From Heterocephalus glaber (Eukaryota > Chordata > Mammalia > Rodentia > Bathyergidae), in NCBI RefSeq assembly GCF_000247695.1, contig NW_004624776.1:14049508-14113507 (forward strand): a stretch of 64,000 nucleotides of DNA, written 5' to 3'. A model generated the notes under the pieces. That model saw only the letters and a program-made list of their open reading frames with translations, was not told the DNA's origin and searched no databases. Position numbers and translations under genes: made by a program. Positions 12,031 to 25,651 of the stretch are shown in pieces (position 1 is the first letter of the stretch; the number at the start of each line of letters is the position of its first letter).

Positions 12031-13564
12031 ACATTCATTTCATCCTCGCACCTCATCTTGACATAGTCACACCTTTGGAGAGCGGGCCCCTCACCTGAGT
12101 GACCACCACCCCTTCTTCTGCCCAGAAGGCCCTGTTCTTTCTGCAAGATCCTCTCCATCACTTGTATCGTCAAGCCTTCCCTGGGGGCTCCTTGGGCAGC
12201 CACCTATGTTGGCCTCCGAGTGTCTTCATTTCTCACTTCCTGTGGGGTCATCTACTTCCACTTCTGTCTCCCTGTTGCTGCAGCCCACTGAGGTCACGTT
12301 TGCATGTTCTGCAGTGGAAATGTCTAGCATGTATGTGCGAGATCGGAGAGAACAGGCATGGGTGAGGAGGGTGGTTAAAGGGGAGAAGTGGCCTTTATCA
12401 TGAAGCCCTTTGTAGCAGTTGGGGTCCTGGTGGGTGAAGGTGGGAAGGGGCAGCTTGGTCCTTGAGAATCGGAGCCTTTGTATTCCCAGATGGTGTCACA
12501 ACAGTGATGGGCAGCAGGCTCGTCCCTCTCCCGGTGAGCTGCCCGAAGTCCCCAGGGGCTGTGACTGCCTCGCTGTGCAGACCCCACCATGGTCTGCAGT
12601 GCTCCTTGGCTTTCCAGGGGCCTGCTGTCCTATAGCCTGCCATCCCATTGGTTGGCCATGTTCCAGCACCGCACAGCCACGCTGCTTAGAGCCCCGCTCC
12701 CTTCCAGCTTTGCAAGGCTGTTTGTCACCCTGCTCAGGGCCTTCACTTGCTCAGGCTCTGCCTTGTCCTCAACTTGTAGGCTGTAGTCTGAAGCCAGTTC
12801 TCCCACCCCTCACCCTCTGTGGCCACTCTCTTTCCTGCTCCCTCCGTCTCCACTCCTCTCTCCTTCCAGGGCTCTGGCTGTGGTCCCGGGGCCTTGTGGG
12901 GAGCTCTCTCACTTCCTGAGTCCATGACTGGATACCGCAGCTATGCGATTCAGAATTATTTGTTTCGTGTGGTTGCTCCGGCCATATCACATTGCAAGCT
13001 CCCATATAATTTGCTGGCCTTTTCTCATTCCCCTGAGGTCTCTTTCAGTGTTTGTGTTTTCCAGTACTTTATCTCCTCGCCATTAATAACCGTGTTTGGG
13101 ATTCTCGTCCTCCTTAGGGTAATAGCTTGCATTTTTTCCACATCGAACCTCCTTCTATTTACTGCCCTTAATTATTGCCTCTTGCTGCTTGCATCCAGGT
13201 CTCCTCTTTGCGTGGGAGGCTGATTCTGTTTCAGTTTATGGGCAGCTGCCCACCCCACCCTCTCTTCAGGGAGGAGGCTGCAAAGGGAATGAACTTTCCC
13301 ATGGCCCCATTGCTGTCCACCTTCTTCTGCCTCAAATGATGAGTGCTGGTTCAGGTAGTCCAGGTTCTGCCCACCAAGGTCCATCACTAAGGCTCAGAGA
13401 AGGACTCTGAAACACGGTCTGTGATGAGAATGTAGAGCAATAGGGGCTGATGCACTGGGAAATAGACCATGGCCTCCTTGTGTGGGTGAGGCAGCAGTAC
13501 ATCATGGAGCAAGACTAGCTCTACTTCCCATCTCTTTTGTAGGATATAAGTAGATTAATACTAG
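12031..13564. other. Intergenic, pyrimidine-rich, possibly old L2
   Basis: C/T-rich plus strand with a 166-codon ORF (12419-12919) of low complexity that lacks any domain. The composition resembles old LINE-2 sequence, but no diagnostic block was found. Confidence 0.4.
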
Positions 13565-13951
13565 AGTAAGAGACTGTTGCTACAGCAAAACAGCCAAGGC
13601 TGGGTGCTTTATAGCATAAAGAGGTTTGTTAAGCTCAGAGTTCTACAGCATAAGTGCATGGTGTGGGGTCCTGGTGAGGATCCCCTGCCCTGGACTGTGT
13701 CATGACACAGTAGAGAAATGGAAAGGCAAGTAGCTGCATGTAGAAGGGCTCACATGGAGAGATAGAAAGCTTCAGGGGCCAGGCTTGCTCTTTGTATAAC
13801 CACTCACTCCTGGAAATGAACCAGACTCCCATGAGGGCTATTTTAATCCTTCAGAAGGTAGTGCCCCCTTGAGCCACTTTTGTCCCTCTAAGTTCCACCC
13901 TTCGATGTCCCGTCACCTCCTAGCATGGTCACACAGGGGACCATACGTCCA
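13565..13951 (-). mobile_element. MaLR-type LTR (diverged)
   Basis: CAAGGCTGGGTGCTTTATAG and AAGAGGTTTGTTAAGCTCAG resemble the reversed 3' part of MaLR LTRs. Read on the minus strand the element would begin near TGGACGTATGGTCCCCTGTG. It is more diverged than the other copies. Confidence 0.55.
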
Positions 13952-15029
13952 GTAAGTGAACTGTGAGGGAACATGTATAAAACAGTCTGGGGTGTATTCA
14001 CATTTGGAAAAAAGCATCGTAACAGTTCTCTTGGGGCATGGAATGGGGGGTAAAAGAAGTTTTCCTAGGATGGAGAATTAGGGTTGTGGTGGTTTTCAGC
14101 CTGCAAGAGCTTTAGAAGGGCTTAAGTCTATGCCTGTAAAGGAGATTCTTAATACATTTCAACTCCACATCTTCTGGCCTTCACTCCAGCCCTTTGGACA
14201 TTGTTCTCAGTACTTTTCTTCCCTTCTGTTGTGTGTTAGGAGTTTATCTCGGCATCTTTATTTTGGTTCAGGAGCAAATGAGCCTCCACAGGTTTCCGAC
14301 AGGTGTTCCTGATCCAGGAACTGTTTGGATTCCACACATCTCATCTTCGCCTTTGAAGATGGTTTACATGCAGCTCCATCTCAGGATCTCATCCCCCCAT
14401 GAAATTCACAGCTTCACAACCAGCCGTCCTGGCACTCAGGATCTGTGGGGGAAGGATCACAGCTGGAGGACAGTGGGATTCGAACCCCTACTCTGGTAGA
14501 AATCCCTGACTCCTGCACCCCAGATCCCTGACATGATGATGCCCACTGTAGGGGAGTGGGGATGCAATGCCTGAAACAGAGTCTGTGGCTGAAGAATAGG
14601 TTGATGCTTTACGGTGATGATGGAGGTAAGTTCTTTTCCCTACCTGAGTCTCAGTTTTCCCATATTGACAAATGTATATTAGGAACTTAATGATTTATAA
14701 GATCCTTTCCAATGGAGATTTACTCTGCCAGTCTAAGTTGGCGAGGTGGAATACCTAACCAACCCTCATCATGAAAAAAGCACAGAAGACTGGGTGGATT
14801 TTCAAAGAATGCAGTGGCTTTTTCAAAATCCTGTACAGGTTGATCGTCCTGCATCTACAAATCTGGAATCTAAAATGCTCCAAAATTGGAAACTTTGTGG
14901 GCACTATGTGACACCTCAAGTGGAGAATTCTACATCTCACCTCAACTGCAGTCATGACACAGGTACACTAAAACTACTGCACAAAAATACCTTCGAGGTA
15001 TATGTATAAGGTGTATATGAAACATAAAT

Positions 15030-15125
15030 GAGGGCTGGAGATGTAGTGCAGTGGTCCTGTCACCTGCCTCACAAGTGCAAGATCTGGAGTTTGATCCCTG
15101 GTACCAAAAACAAACAACAAGAAAA
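15030..15125 (+). mobile_element. ID-type SINE
   Basis: GGGCTGGAGATGTAGTGCAG TGGTCCTG, GGAGTTTGATCCCTGGTACC and an A-rich tail. Confidence 0.8.
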
Positions 15126-15292
15126 CAAAAAACATAAATGAATCCCCAAGATATTTCAGCATATGTATGCAAATATTCCAAAATCTGAAAAAATCCAAAG
15201 TTCAAAACATTTCTAGTCTCAACCTTTCAGCTAAAGGATACTCTAATTGTACTTTCCCTATAGTACTACTTTTCCAGCCTTCTTATTTTTGC

Positions 15293-15362
15293 GTTTTTTT
15301 TTTTTTTTTTTTTTTTTTGATACTGGGGATCGAACTCGGGTCTTTGAGCTTGCGCAGCCCGC
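15293..15362 (-). mobile_element. ID-type SINE, truncated
   Basis: A long T-run is followed by GATACTGGGGATCGAACTCG GGTCTTTGAGC. The box-A end is missing. Confidence 0.75.
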
Positions 15363-17229
15363 TGTGAGTTTCCACATCTTTCTTCCAATTTCTTCTACCC
15401 CAGCTGCTTCTCCAACTCCTGCCTCCCTACATGACTTCTTAGGGTTCCTTTTCTGTAAAGCACAGGAAGTAATGGCTGAACCCACTGGTCTCCAGAACTG
15501 CAGTAATCAGAAGCCTACTCACATCGAGGTAGGCTCCCCTGAGATACCTTGGACCTCAGAACTAGCCACTGCCAGTGTCTTTAGGATCTACCATCTTGAG
15601 GATCTTTCAGCCTGCAGAAAGCCATTGCCTGCTGTTTGTACCATACTCAGGAAATCATGTAGTTTCCTCCAATTAAGTAATGGCAGGAATTTTAAGGAGA
15701 GTGTTGTTCTCAGTTTCACATCACAGTGATTTGAAATTCTTTAAAATGAGTGAAAGCAGAGGGCATGGAGCCTGTAGCTGTCCTGTATCCTTCTCAGCCC
15801 GGGGTCCTAGGCTCAGGCTGGGTTTATGCTGAGGAAACTCGTGGTGAGAGAGGCAGGGAGGTTTCTGCACCTGAGCACAGGACATCCTGTATATGTCACT
15901 AGAAGAAGTCATATGTCAGGGCTGCCTCCTTGGAGATACACACTCCCCCTCTTGAGTGTACCTTTGGTGTCCCTTATCTGGACATCCCACAATCTAGGCA
16001 CTCAAATGAAAGTGCAGTTTCTGCTGACCATGCTTCCACCCCACTGGGCAGGCCCAGGATCCCAGGATCCCAGGCCAGCAAGCATCTAGTTGGAGCCCAA
16101 TTAGAAATGAAAATCTAGGGTCCATGTTTAAAAAAAAAAAATTACAAGTCTCAGGAGGGAGAACAGGTACCCAAAACTGAGCACAAGGCCGTAGGCAACT
16201 GCACAAGCCATGTGCCCCAAGGTCGGCTCTGACCCAAGGACATCATCAGAGGAGCTTATGTGTCCCTGGAAAGGCCAAGGCCTGTTTGTCAACACTCAGG
16301 CCTAGAGGAAACCTGGATTAAATTGCCCCCTGCCTGACAGAGTGCCACTGAGAAGTGTCCTGGCTGCCCCTCCTCTCCCCTCTGCAGGCCTGGCCTCCAG
16401 CCTCCTCTGAGGGCCTTTATTTGGATGAGGAGTCCTCAGTGCCCAGGCTGGAATGTGCTGCTGCAGGTAGTAATCTAAACTCCTGGCAGAGTGAGGGAGG
16501 AGAGGGAGCATGGGCCGCTGCTTGGAGAGACTTCACAGGAATGTGAGCCGAAACCCTCAAAGAAGCCACAACAAGGAAGAAATTCTTCCTCTTCCCCTCG
16601 TGCCTCATGCTAAGAGGACCAGGATCAGATTAATCACCCCCTTGACCTGTTGAAAAGAAAAGTACAATGCTGTGTTTAATAGCTTGCACAGGGCCAGATG
16701 GCTTTCAGGCTTCCTGAACCCAAGCAGCCTCACCTTGGGGAGTGATGAGTCCTGGCATAGGGAAAGACCCCCTGGGGCCATCGTGGCTGGGTCTCTGCTA
16801 TCTCTGAGCTGGCTGCCTTGCAGTCTAGTCCCCTCCAGTAGGAGAAAGCTGTGGAAAACTGCCTCAGGAGCCCAGCTCACTAGGGTTAGTAGGCCTCTCC
16901 GCAGTCAAAATCAATGCACAGACCATGCACACAGCTTCCCTTCCCTGTAAGCATCAGGGCAGGCCTTTCTCAGGCAGCCTGACCTCTATGTAGGAACAGA
17001 CCTCCAATGGGAAGTCCTCAGCCACAGGGGTGGTGTCCATTGGCCTCTGCCCTTGCCACCCCTCAGGCCAGTGTCTTCTGAGCCCTGCTTCCAAGGAGGC
17101 CACCATATTGCCCAAAACTCCTTGTCCTTTTTTGTCATGATCTTCCCTAATTTGCATTCCCAAGTCCTCTCTTACTAGAACTATGAAAAATAGATTACAT
17201 GAACATTTTTCCATAGTTGCTTCAGAAGT

Positions 17230-17735
17230 CTCTGTGTTTGTCAACTTTTTGTGGTTATGATGAAATATCTGGAAAAAACCAACTTAAAGGAGGAGCGGTT
17301 TATTTTGGCTCATGGTTTCAGAGGATGCAGTTCATGTTCAACTGGCTCCATTTTTTCTGGACCTGTACCGAGACAGAGCGTTACGGTAGAAGGATGTGAC
17401 AGTGCAGGCTTGCTCACTTCATGGTGCCTATGAAGTGGAAAGGACAAGGAAGACCAGAGAGAAGGGAAGGGACTGGGGGACACCCCTTCCCCCTAGCGAC
17501 CTACTTCCTCCACCTGAATCCCACCTCCTAACAGCCCATTCAGCTATGAACTCATCAATGGCTTAATCCACAGAATCAGCACAATGGGTTAATCCACTCA
17601 TGAGGCAGCACCCTCATGATGTAGTCACCTCTCTAAGCCCCACCTCTGAACATTGCTGCAATGGAGAGCAATCCCCCAGTACGTGAGTCTCTGAGGAACT
17701 CTTCATACTTACACCAGAACAGTCCTCCAACAAAA
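17230..17735 (-). mobile_element. MaLR-type LTR (approximate ends)
   Basis: On the plus strand it shows the reverse MaLR landmarks AACTTAAAGGAGGAGCGGTT, TTTTGGCTCATGGTTTCAG, CCACCTGAATCCCACCTCCT and GGCTTAATCCACAGAATC. The borders are uncertain by tens of bases. Confidence 0.65.
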
Positions 17736-18279
17736 TTATAGTTTCAGTTACTGCCTTCCCCAATGCCCAACTTTTTATTATACATTTTTCTTGAGAAATA
17801 AATATATCTATTACCTAGACAAAGCCACTGTTGGGTCATGTTTTCATTTACCCATGGGCTGGTTCCTGGGCTCCTCTTATTTTCTATCCGTGCTAATAGT
17901 GTGTAGTCACAATTATTTTCTCCTCATAGTGTCCTGACAGCCGATTAGTGCACCACTGGGTTTCCAAGAATGTCTTGGCTGCTCTTTGCTCTTCCAGAAA
18001 AAGCTGAAGAAGCAGCAGAGGTTCTATTGAAAAATGGTCAGGATTTTGAATGGAGTTTTATTGAACTTATTGTGAGAAGTGTGCTAAAACTTCCCACTGT
18101 GAAGACCAACTAATCAGTTTCATTGTACCATTCTGTCCATACTATATATTTTATCCATATTTTATTTTTCCACTTATTTGAGCTTGTGCCAATAGGGTTG
18201 CACATTCCTCTGTGTGTGTGCGTGGTATACAATGGCTGTCTTTACTGACTCTTATTAAGATTTTTTTTTGCCTTATAGT

Positions 18280-19270
18280 TCACTTGATCTGATGTTGATA
18301 TAGTAATTCCAGCTTTCTTTACATTCATTTTTACCTGGATATTTTCCCTTTTTAAACATACAAAATGCCTTTTTAAACATACAAAATCTATTTTATATTT
18401 AATCTGATAGCCTTTAAATGTTTAGTTTGAGTAATTAATAAATTGTGGTGATTGAGATATTAATAATACTATTTTATGTTTTTTATTTACCATGTCTTTT
18501 CTTCCTTTGCTCTCTTATTTTTGGATTTTTCAAGTTTTCTTTATTTCAGCTATTGCTTTCTGGTGGTTTGGAAGTTTTGTGAATTATCTCTTTTCTTTTA
18601 GTATATTACATCTAAATTTTTAGATCATCTTCTTGACCTCACAGAATCTAATGTTAGTATTGTCAACTTTCTCCTTCATATTAGAAAAAATTTGGAAACA
18701 AACTTGGACCCCATTTCCCATCTTTCATGACATTATTGTTGAGAATTTTATTTCTGTTTTTCTTTTTTTAAGCAACTTTATTGATGTAATTATCAACAGT
18801 AATATTGACCTACTTACAGTGTAAAATTTCATATATTTTAAGATGTGTACACAGCTTGTCACAAGTAAAATAAATCCTTCTATCAAACAGATCTGCTGTT
18901 GTTAGCATCCAACAAGTTCATATTGATTTGTCTGGCATTTCTTTATTTCTTTATCATTGGTTCTCCTACCTTATTCTTCTATCCAAGTTACTTGCTTTTT
19001 CTTAAATAAATATCTGGTTCTTCAGGGAAGCTCTGTGAGTGGTAATTTCTTCCTGTTTTGTCAAATTGCCTGTATTTTACTCTCATTTTTAAATGAGATT
19101 TTATTTGCACGCAGAATTTTAGGCTGCCAGTTTCCTCCAGCATTTTGAAGACAGCATTCCAAAGCTGTGTGAGCTCTACTGCTGTGGAAGCCTCTGGTGC
19201 CAAGACATCTGTCATCATGTCTAGGTCACCTGCCTGATTGCTTTGAGGATAGTCTCTCTTTTGGTGTCAG
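18280..19270 (-). mobile_element. Probable ancient LINE-1 segment
   Basis: The T-rich plus strand has CACTTGATCTGATGTTGATA TAGTAATTCCAGCTTTCTTT and TTTCCTCCAGCATTTTGAAG ACA, which resemble reversed L1 ORF2/3' sequence. AGCAACTTTATTGATGTAAT also looks like a reversed L1 3' end. Assignment is by resemblance only. Confidence 0.5.
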
Positions 19271-20176
19271 TCTATAGGTTTTACTAGTGGATATTTAATA
19301 CTAGTGGCCAAGGACAGGCTGTGTTGCCTTAAACAAATCCATGTGTGGGGTCCTTGGCTATAGAAACCATTTGAGTCACTAAAGTAATCACTTTCACTCT
19401 GACAGCTAATCACACATGATTCCAAGAAAGAAATTCTGCTGGATGGAAGAGGGCTGGTCCTGGTAGCCCGGGACCATTTATGGTGCAAGACCTGGTCTTC
19501 CAGAGTGTCTGTTACCCTCGTGAGCTGGACAGAGATTCTGAGTCTCATGAGGGAGACATAGTACTGTTCCCCACATGGGTTCATTCCAAGTTCTTGGGAC
19601 CTGGTCATCCTTACCTGTGGACAGAGATATAGAGGTCCTCAAGAAAGGTACTCCAAAGTGTAGAGTCCTTAGGGTGCAAGGCCCAGAGCAGGGTCTTGCT
19701 TGCCTGGGTCTAAGAGTGGTAGTGTAGGTATGCACATCTAGTCTTGGAAAATGTGCTCTGCTTTCTTTTCCTCATCTCCTTTACTCGTTCCTCCTGCAAT
19801 TTCCTGGTAGATGTGTATTAAACTTCCTCATCTTCTTTATTCACGCATCCCATCATGCATTTCTCCAGATTCAATTTCCATTCCATTTTTTTCAACTGTA
19901 TCTCTCTTCTTTGTCATCATTTATCGAGTTTTAAATTGCAATTACAGCAGACCCTCTATATTTGATTAGACCAATAGCAGGTTGAAAATATTTGAAAAAG
20001 AAAATGCATCTGTAGTGAATATGTACAGGTATTTTCTTGTCATTATTTTCTAAATAAACCATTAATAAGGCTACTAATTACATAACATTTATATTGTATT
20101 GGGTATTAAAAGTAATCTAGAAATGATTTAAAGTCTATGGGTGACTACGCCTAAGTCAGATCCAATTCTTATCCAT

Positions 20177-21038
<862 letters not shown>

Positions 21039-22589
21039 TACCCATTTTACATAAGGGACTTGAGCACCCTCCATCCCAAGGTATGACTGTACTATAATTT
21101 TCATTTTTTAGATGTTCTATTTGTTAAAGATTTTCCAGAATCTTATTCTTCTTTCCCATAGTTTTAAAACATTTTCTTCTTTTGTATGTAATCATTACTG
21201 AGCTTTTAGTCCCTCATCTCTTCCAGACCGTGGCTCTGGTATACCAAGCTCTTGGGGCTCTTGTGCTGCCTCTGCCATGTCTGCTGATCTTACTCCTGGG
21301 CTCCTTTCCGCCTGTGAGATATCATCACAGATGACAGAAGAGAAGGCTTTATGTGTATCTTCTTAGATGGCCCTGGCTGGTGCCTTTTTCCCTTGATTTC
21401 TTCCTTAATGGCTCCTCTTTTCCTGCCAGTGGTCCAGCAGGCCTGTGTGGACAGAGCCTCAGCTAGGAGAGTCTGCTACCATTGCTATCTCTGACTCTCC
21501 CGGGCATTTCCCAAGACAGGATGCATCCCAGGCATGGTACAGAGAACACACAGGTCAGAACAAACACTCAGGTACAGGTTATGCTGTCTTATTTGCAGAC
21601 ATCTGCCTCCCAGCTGCGGCCAGATCTATGCCTCTTCCTATAACTCTTGCTGCTTCCTCCAACCACACTGGCCTGGTATCCACAGCCTCCAAAGGCAGAG
21701 GCTTCACTGAGGCTACTTCCTTCTTATAGAGATCTGGGGAGAGCCCCCAGAAACCTCCCTCACCTCTGCCATTCTTCCTGATGGTGAAAAGCCAGGACTG
21801 CACCAACCACTGGTGGCCCTCTTACCTGCTGAGGGCCTAGAGTGGTTCCTTGCAGCAGTGTTTGGCTCATTGACTCCAATCTAGAAACCCAGTGAATTAA
21901 ACACTGCCTGTGTCCCTACCCCCCTCAACCCATCCTTCCTTCCATGTTAAGGCTGAATACTATTTCATTGTATGTATGGTTCACATTTATCTTATCCTTC
22001 AACCACTGATGGGCAGAGGACATTTTGAGAGAGACAGCCTTTCAGGGACATTTTCAGCTCTCATGTTGTGAATTCTGCAAACTCTTGATAGGACCCTGGA
22101 GTTCCTGCTCTAACAGCTCCTAGAAATGGTGGCAGGGACATCACAGAAAGATCCTGTACTTTCCTGTGATAGCAGGAGGAGGAGACCCTGGGCCTCAAAT
22201 AGAACATCTCCCTCAAGAAGGCACATAGTGCTGAGGAAAGTGATCACAGTAGGAACAGTGAGGAGACGCCCTGAAAGCCATGGTAGTGTCTGTAACTTGA
22301 GAGTTCACATGACACAACACAAGGGCCACAGAGATCTTGTGAAAGCTGATTTCTTATTTTATGGAGCAAGGAAAATGGGGTCTGGAGAAGTGGCAGGCGG
22401 TGGCCAGGCTCACTTAGGGAGGTGGCAGCAGAACTCAGTCTAGGATCTGAACTCTTTGCATTTTATCTTAGTGTTCATTTTCAGTAGGTCATTGCCACCT
22501 CTCTTTGACAATAGTCATTGGGGGCCTGGAAATTTAGGTGAGATAATATCAAGAAATCATTGAACATAAACTCCGGACTTTTATGCATT

Positions 22590-22790
22590 AAGTTCTCATT
22601 TAATTCTCAAAGCTATTGTGTGAAGTAGAGACAAGTTTTTTGTTTTGTTTTGTTTCCATTTGATAATGGAGACACCAAAGATAGCAATGCTGACAGGGTC
22701 TTGCAGAAGTTACATAGTCTGGTCAGGATTCATGTTTGGTCCACTGACTTCACAACCTAAGCTTTCAACCACTGCATTGAGTTGCCTCTG
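22590..22790 (+). mobile_element. MIR relic
   Basis: The MIR core is recognisable in GATAATGGAGACACCAAAGA, TTGCAGAAGTTACATAGTC and TTTCAACCACTGCATTGAG, interrupted by a small T/G-rich stretch. Confidence 0.5.
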
Positions 22791-23510
22791 TTTAAATCCA
22801 TCCCCTCTGTTGAGGAAAACTCCCCATGAGTCTGACAGGTTGCTACATCATCTTCAAATACAAACAGACATGTTGTCTAGTATGATGCCAAAGCAACTTC
22901 CAAAAATGTAGATGAAGGTCAAAAACAAATGTATCAGGAGTAGGGGGGTGTCACAGCAAGTCAATGACTCAGCCTACGAATGCCTCATCTTATTTAATCA
23001 TTGGTTCAATAAATACTTGTCAAGCTTCTACTTTGTCCACGTAATACTCCTGTCTTTGGATTTGATAAGGACCAAAGTAGATAATATCTCTCCCTGTTTG
23101 GAATGTGATAATTATTTCAGGAGACATATTGTGAATAACAAACATTGTATGTTAATAAATGCTGAGCACTGTGAAGAAAGTAAATACAAGCTGATGGGTG
23201 TGTGAATGGGATGAAGTAGGCAGGGAAAGTCCCCAGAGATGGTGCAGGAATCAGCTATTACAGTCAAGAGAAGAGCAAGTGTAAGTGCCCAAGGGGAGAA
23301 GAGAAGGGAGCCAGCATGCCAGAGAGCAGCATAAGAGGATTGAGAGGTGGGCAGAGTCTGTCAGGAGTGATGCCTAGGCCAGAATAGCAGATTTTTAATT
23401 TATTCTAAGAACCATGGGATTTAAGGAATTTGAGAGCCACTCAATCATTCATTCATTAAAATAATTCATAATACCTACCTTTGCCAACCACTATTCTAGA
23501 TTAGAAAATG

Positions 23511-23962
23511 TGTCTTAGTCCATTTTGCATTGCTATAGAAAAATGCCCAAGACTGGGTACTCTAAAGAGAAGAGGGTTATTGCTCACCATTCTGAAAGTT
23601 CAAGAGCACAATGCCAGCATCGTGGCAGACAGCACCACGTAGCAGAAGTGTGGAGGGAAAAGGATCACATGTTGAGAGAGGAAATGAGACAGCAACCTGA
23701 GAAAGCCAAAATCACTTTATCACAACATGTTGCCATGGCAACTGATCCAGTTCCCTGAGACCTAATTAGTCTGGAAAGAACTAACCAATTTCTCAAGACA
23801 AACATGACTCCATCCACTGCGGGGTAGGGGGGGATTCTTCATGACCCCAAATGCCTGTTAAAAGCCCCACTACCTCAAAGTCATTCTGTTGCGAGAATTA
23901 AACCTAAGTGTGAGTTTGGGTGGGGCTGGGATAGTAGGGTGGGCCATACTGAAACCATAGCA
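23511..23962 (-). mobile_element. MaLR-type solo LTR with perfect target-site duplication
   Basis: Read on the minus strand it starts TGCTATGGTTTCAGTATGG and ends with GGACTAAGACA. The five bases AAATG occur directly on both sides (23506-23510 and 23963-23967). Internal features include CCCAAGACTGGGTACTCTAA on the plus strand. Confidence 0.88.
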
Positions 23963-25109
23963 AAATGTAAAAATGGAAAGGCAAAATTCCTCACCCACAG
24001 CTCCGTGGGAAGAATAGACATACTGTATACCTAAACTACGATGGGATTGCTAAAATGGAAGCACTGTAGTGGAAGCTTTGGGGCACAGACTATTCTAAGC
24101 TGTGAAGAGCGTTTTGGGGAACTTCACGTAGGCATTGGCTAAGGATCCGAGACTCACAGCCTGAATTCCCCAGGGGCACAGGAGGTGGGGACAGAAGAAC
24201 ATGCTGTGGGTACAGCAAGGGTTACGTGTAGAGATGTAAGTGAAGAGCCATAGGACCTGGGAGTGGACTGAGGGAGGCAGAGCAGGAGACAGAGAGGGAT
24301 GAAGTTGGGCTGGAGAACTGGAGCCTCAGTGCGAAGGGCCTGGATTGCTATGCTGGGAGTTTAGAGGACCTTACAACTCACAGAGCCACTTCTGGGTTAG
24401 TGTGGGAGGTACATGATCACAGTCAGATGCCAGAAAGGGCCACGAGCAGTGGTGGCGTGGAATGTGGAACAGGTTGGGGCAGTGTCCGTGAGTCTCTGAC
24501 CTGTCTGACTGAGGTCACGGACACAAATTGTGATTGTTATGAAGAGTGAGTCCTTTGAAGCCATTGATCTTGCAGCATAGATGGCAGTGCTTCCTCATGA
24601 TCTACAGAGACAGTGACTTCCTGTCCCTCATAATTCTCTCAGACTGCACACACCTGGGCTGAGTCACAGGAGCACCCAACACATGACCTCTAGTCTGTCT
24701 GAAAACTAGGACTGCAGGATGAAATGCGGCCTCACCGGATTTGGACTCGAAAGCCCAAGGATACAGTGGAGATTCTGTAGGTCTGTGTATCTCCATTGGC
24801 AAAATGAAGAGGCTGATGATCCTTTACAGAGCAGGGACAGGATTCCTGAGTTCCCCACCCCCAGCAGTTCTCCAGTTCACTGAGGCAATCTCCTCAATAT
24901 GAGAGCATAGCAGATCACCAAACCAAAACGACTAGGCCAGGTAGTCGTTAAGATTCCTTCTAGCTCTTTCCTAGAGCTGACAGGCAAAGCAAGGGATCTT
25001 TTGCTTGTTGTAGCAACCTTCTGAATTCATTCTGCACAGACACGACACCTAGGGCCTCTGGTCATGTCACTGCAACATGGAAAGTCACTTCTAACTGTGC
25101 TGAAGGCAG

Positions 25110-25345
25110 AAAGATTAGGCTTAGGCAGGCAGAAACTCCAGGTTCAAATCTCAGCTCTTCCAGTTACTGGCTGGAAACTTCTGAAAATATTTTTACCACA
25201 TTGTCTCCCCCCTTTTCTACCATTTACTGAGTTTAGGCCTGGGGATTTCATCTCCTAGAGTTCCCATTTCCTCATCTGTAAGATGGAATTATTAACACTA
25301 CTTAAAGGACAGGTGGGAAGATCAAATAAAATAATGGATATAAAA
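25110..25345 (+). mobile_element. MIR relic (complementary core order)
   Basis: CAAATCTCAGCTCTTCCAGT TACTGGC and CCTCATCTGTAAGATGGAAT TATTAACACTACTTAAAGG follow the MIR order through the core to its end. Confidence 0.75.
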
Positions 25346-25384
25346 GTACTCAGTAAGACCTAAGTTGTTTTCAAATGTTACTCA

Positions 25385-25651
25385 CTGCCATCATGGCTGA
25401 GTGTGCTGTTAGGAGGTAGATTCAGTTTTAGGAGATGAGTCCCTGGCGGCGTGCCTTTTGAAGCTATCCCCCGCCCCACACACTCTTCCTGCTTGCTCTG
25501 CTTTCTGCCATGGGTTGGGCAGATTTCTTCCACTTGGCCCTTCCGCGATGCCATTCATTGGCTGACCCCTCTGAAACCATGAGCCAAATAAACCTGTCCT
25601 TAAACTTGTTAGTGTCAGGTATTTTGCCACAGCAACAGGAAGGCTAATACA
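25385..25651 (+). mobile_element. MaLR-type LTR fragment
   Basis: It contains CCTCTGAAACCATGAGCCAA ATAAACC, then TCAGGTATTTTGCCACAGCA and ends GGCTAATACA. Only the second half is clear; the 5' end was not found. Confidence 0.7.

Larger units (their letters stand above)
13952..17229. other. Intergenic, two ID SINEs, otherwise unassigned
   Basis: Besides the SINEs at 15030 and 15293 there is a small MIR-like fragment near 14630-14700 (CCTGAGTCTCAGTTTTCCCA). The 160-codon ORF at 15247 starts in the T-run of a SINE and is not a gene. Confidence 0.45.
21092..25384. other. Intergenic, with MIR and MaLR copies
   Basis: Outside the listed MIR and LTR copies, 23200-23460 and 24240-24560 have the purine-rich look of old L2-type sequence (GCAGATTTTTAATTTATTCT AAG). 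No exon was recognised. Confidence 0.4.

Noticed and set aside
12419..12919. 166-codon plus-strand ORF as a gene
   Set aside because: The sequence is Ser/Pro/Leu/Cys-rich with no domain, overlaps several other ORFs in other frames, and lies in GC-richer pyrimidine-biased DNA where long chance ORFs are expected.
15247..15729. 160-codon plus-strand ORF as a gene
   Set aside because: Its N-terminal poly-Phe comes from the T-run of a reversed ID SINE; the remainder has no recognised family.
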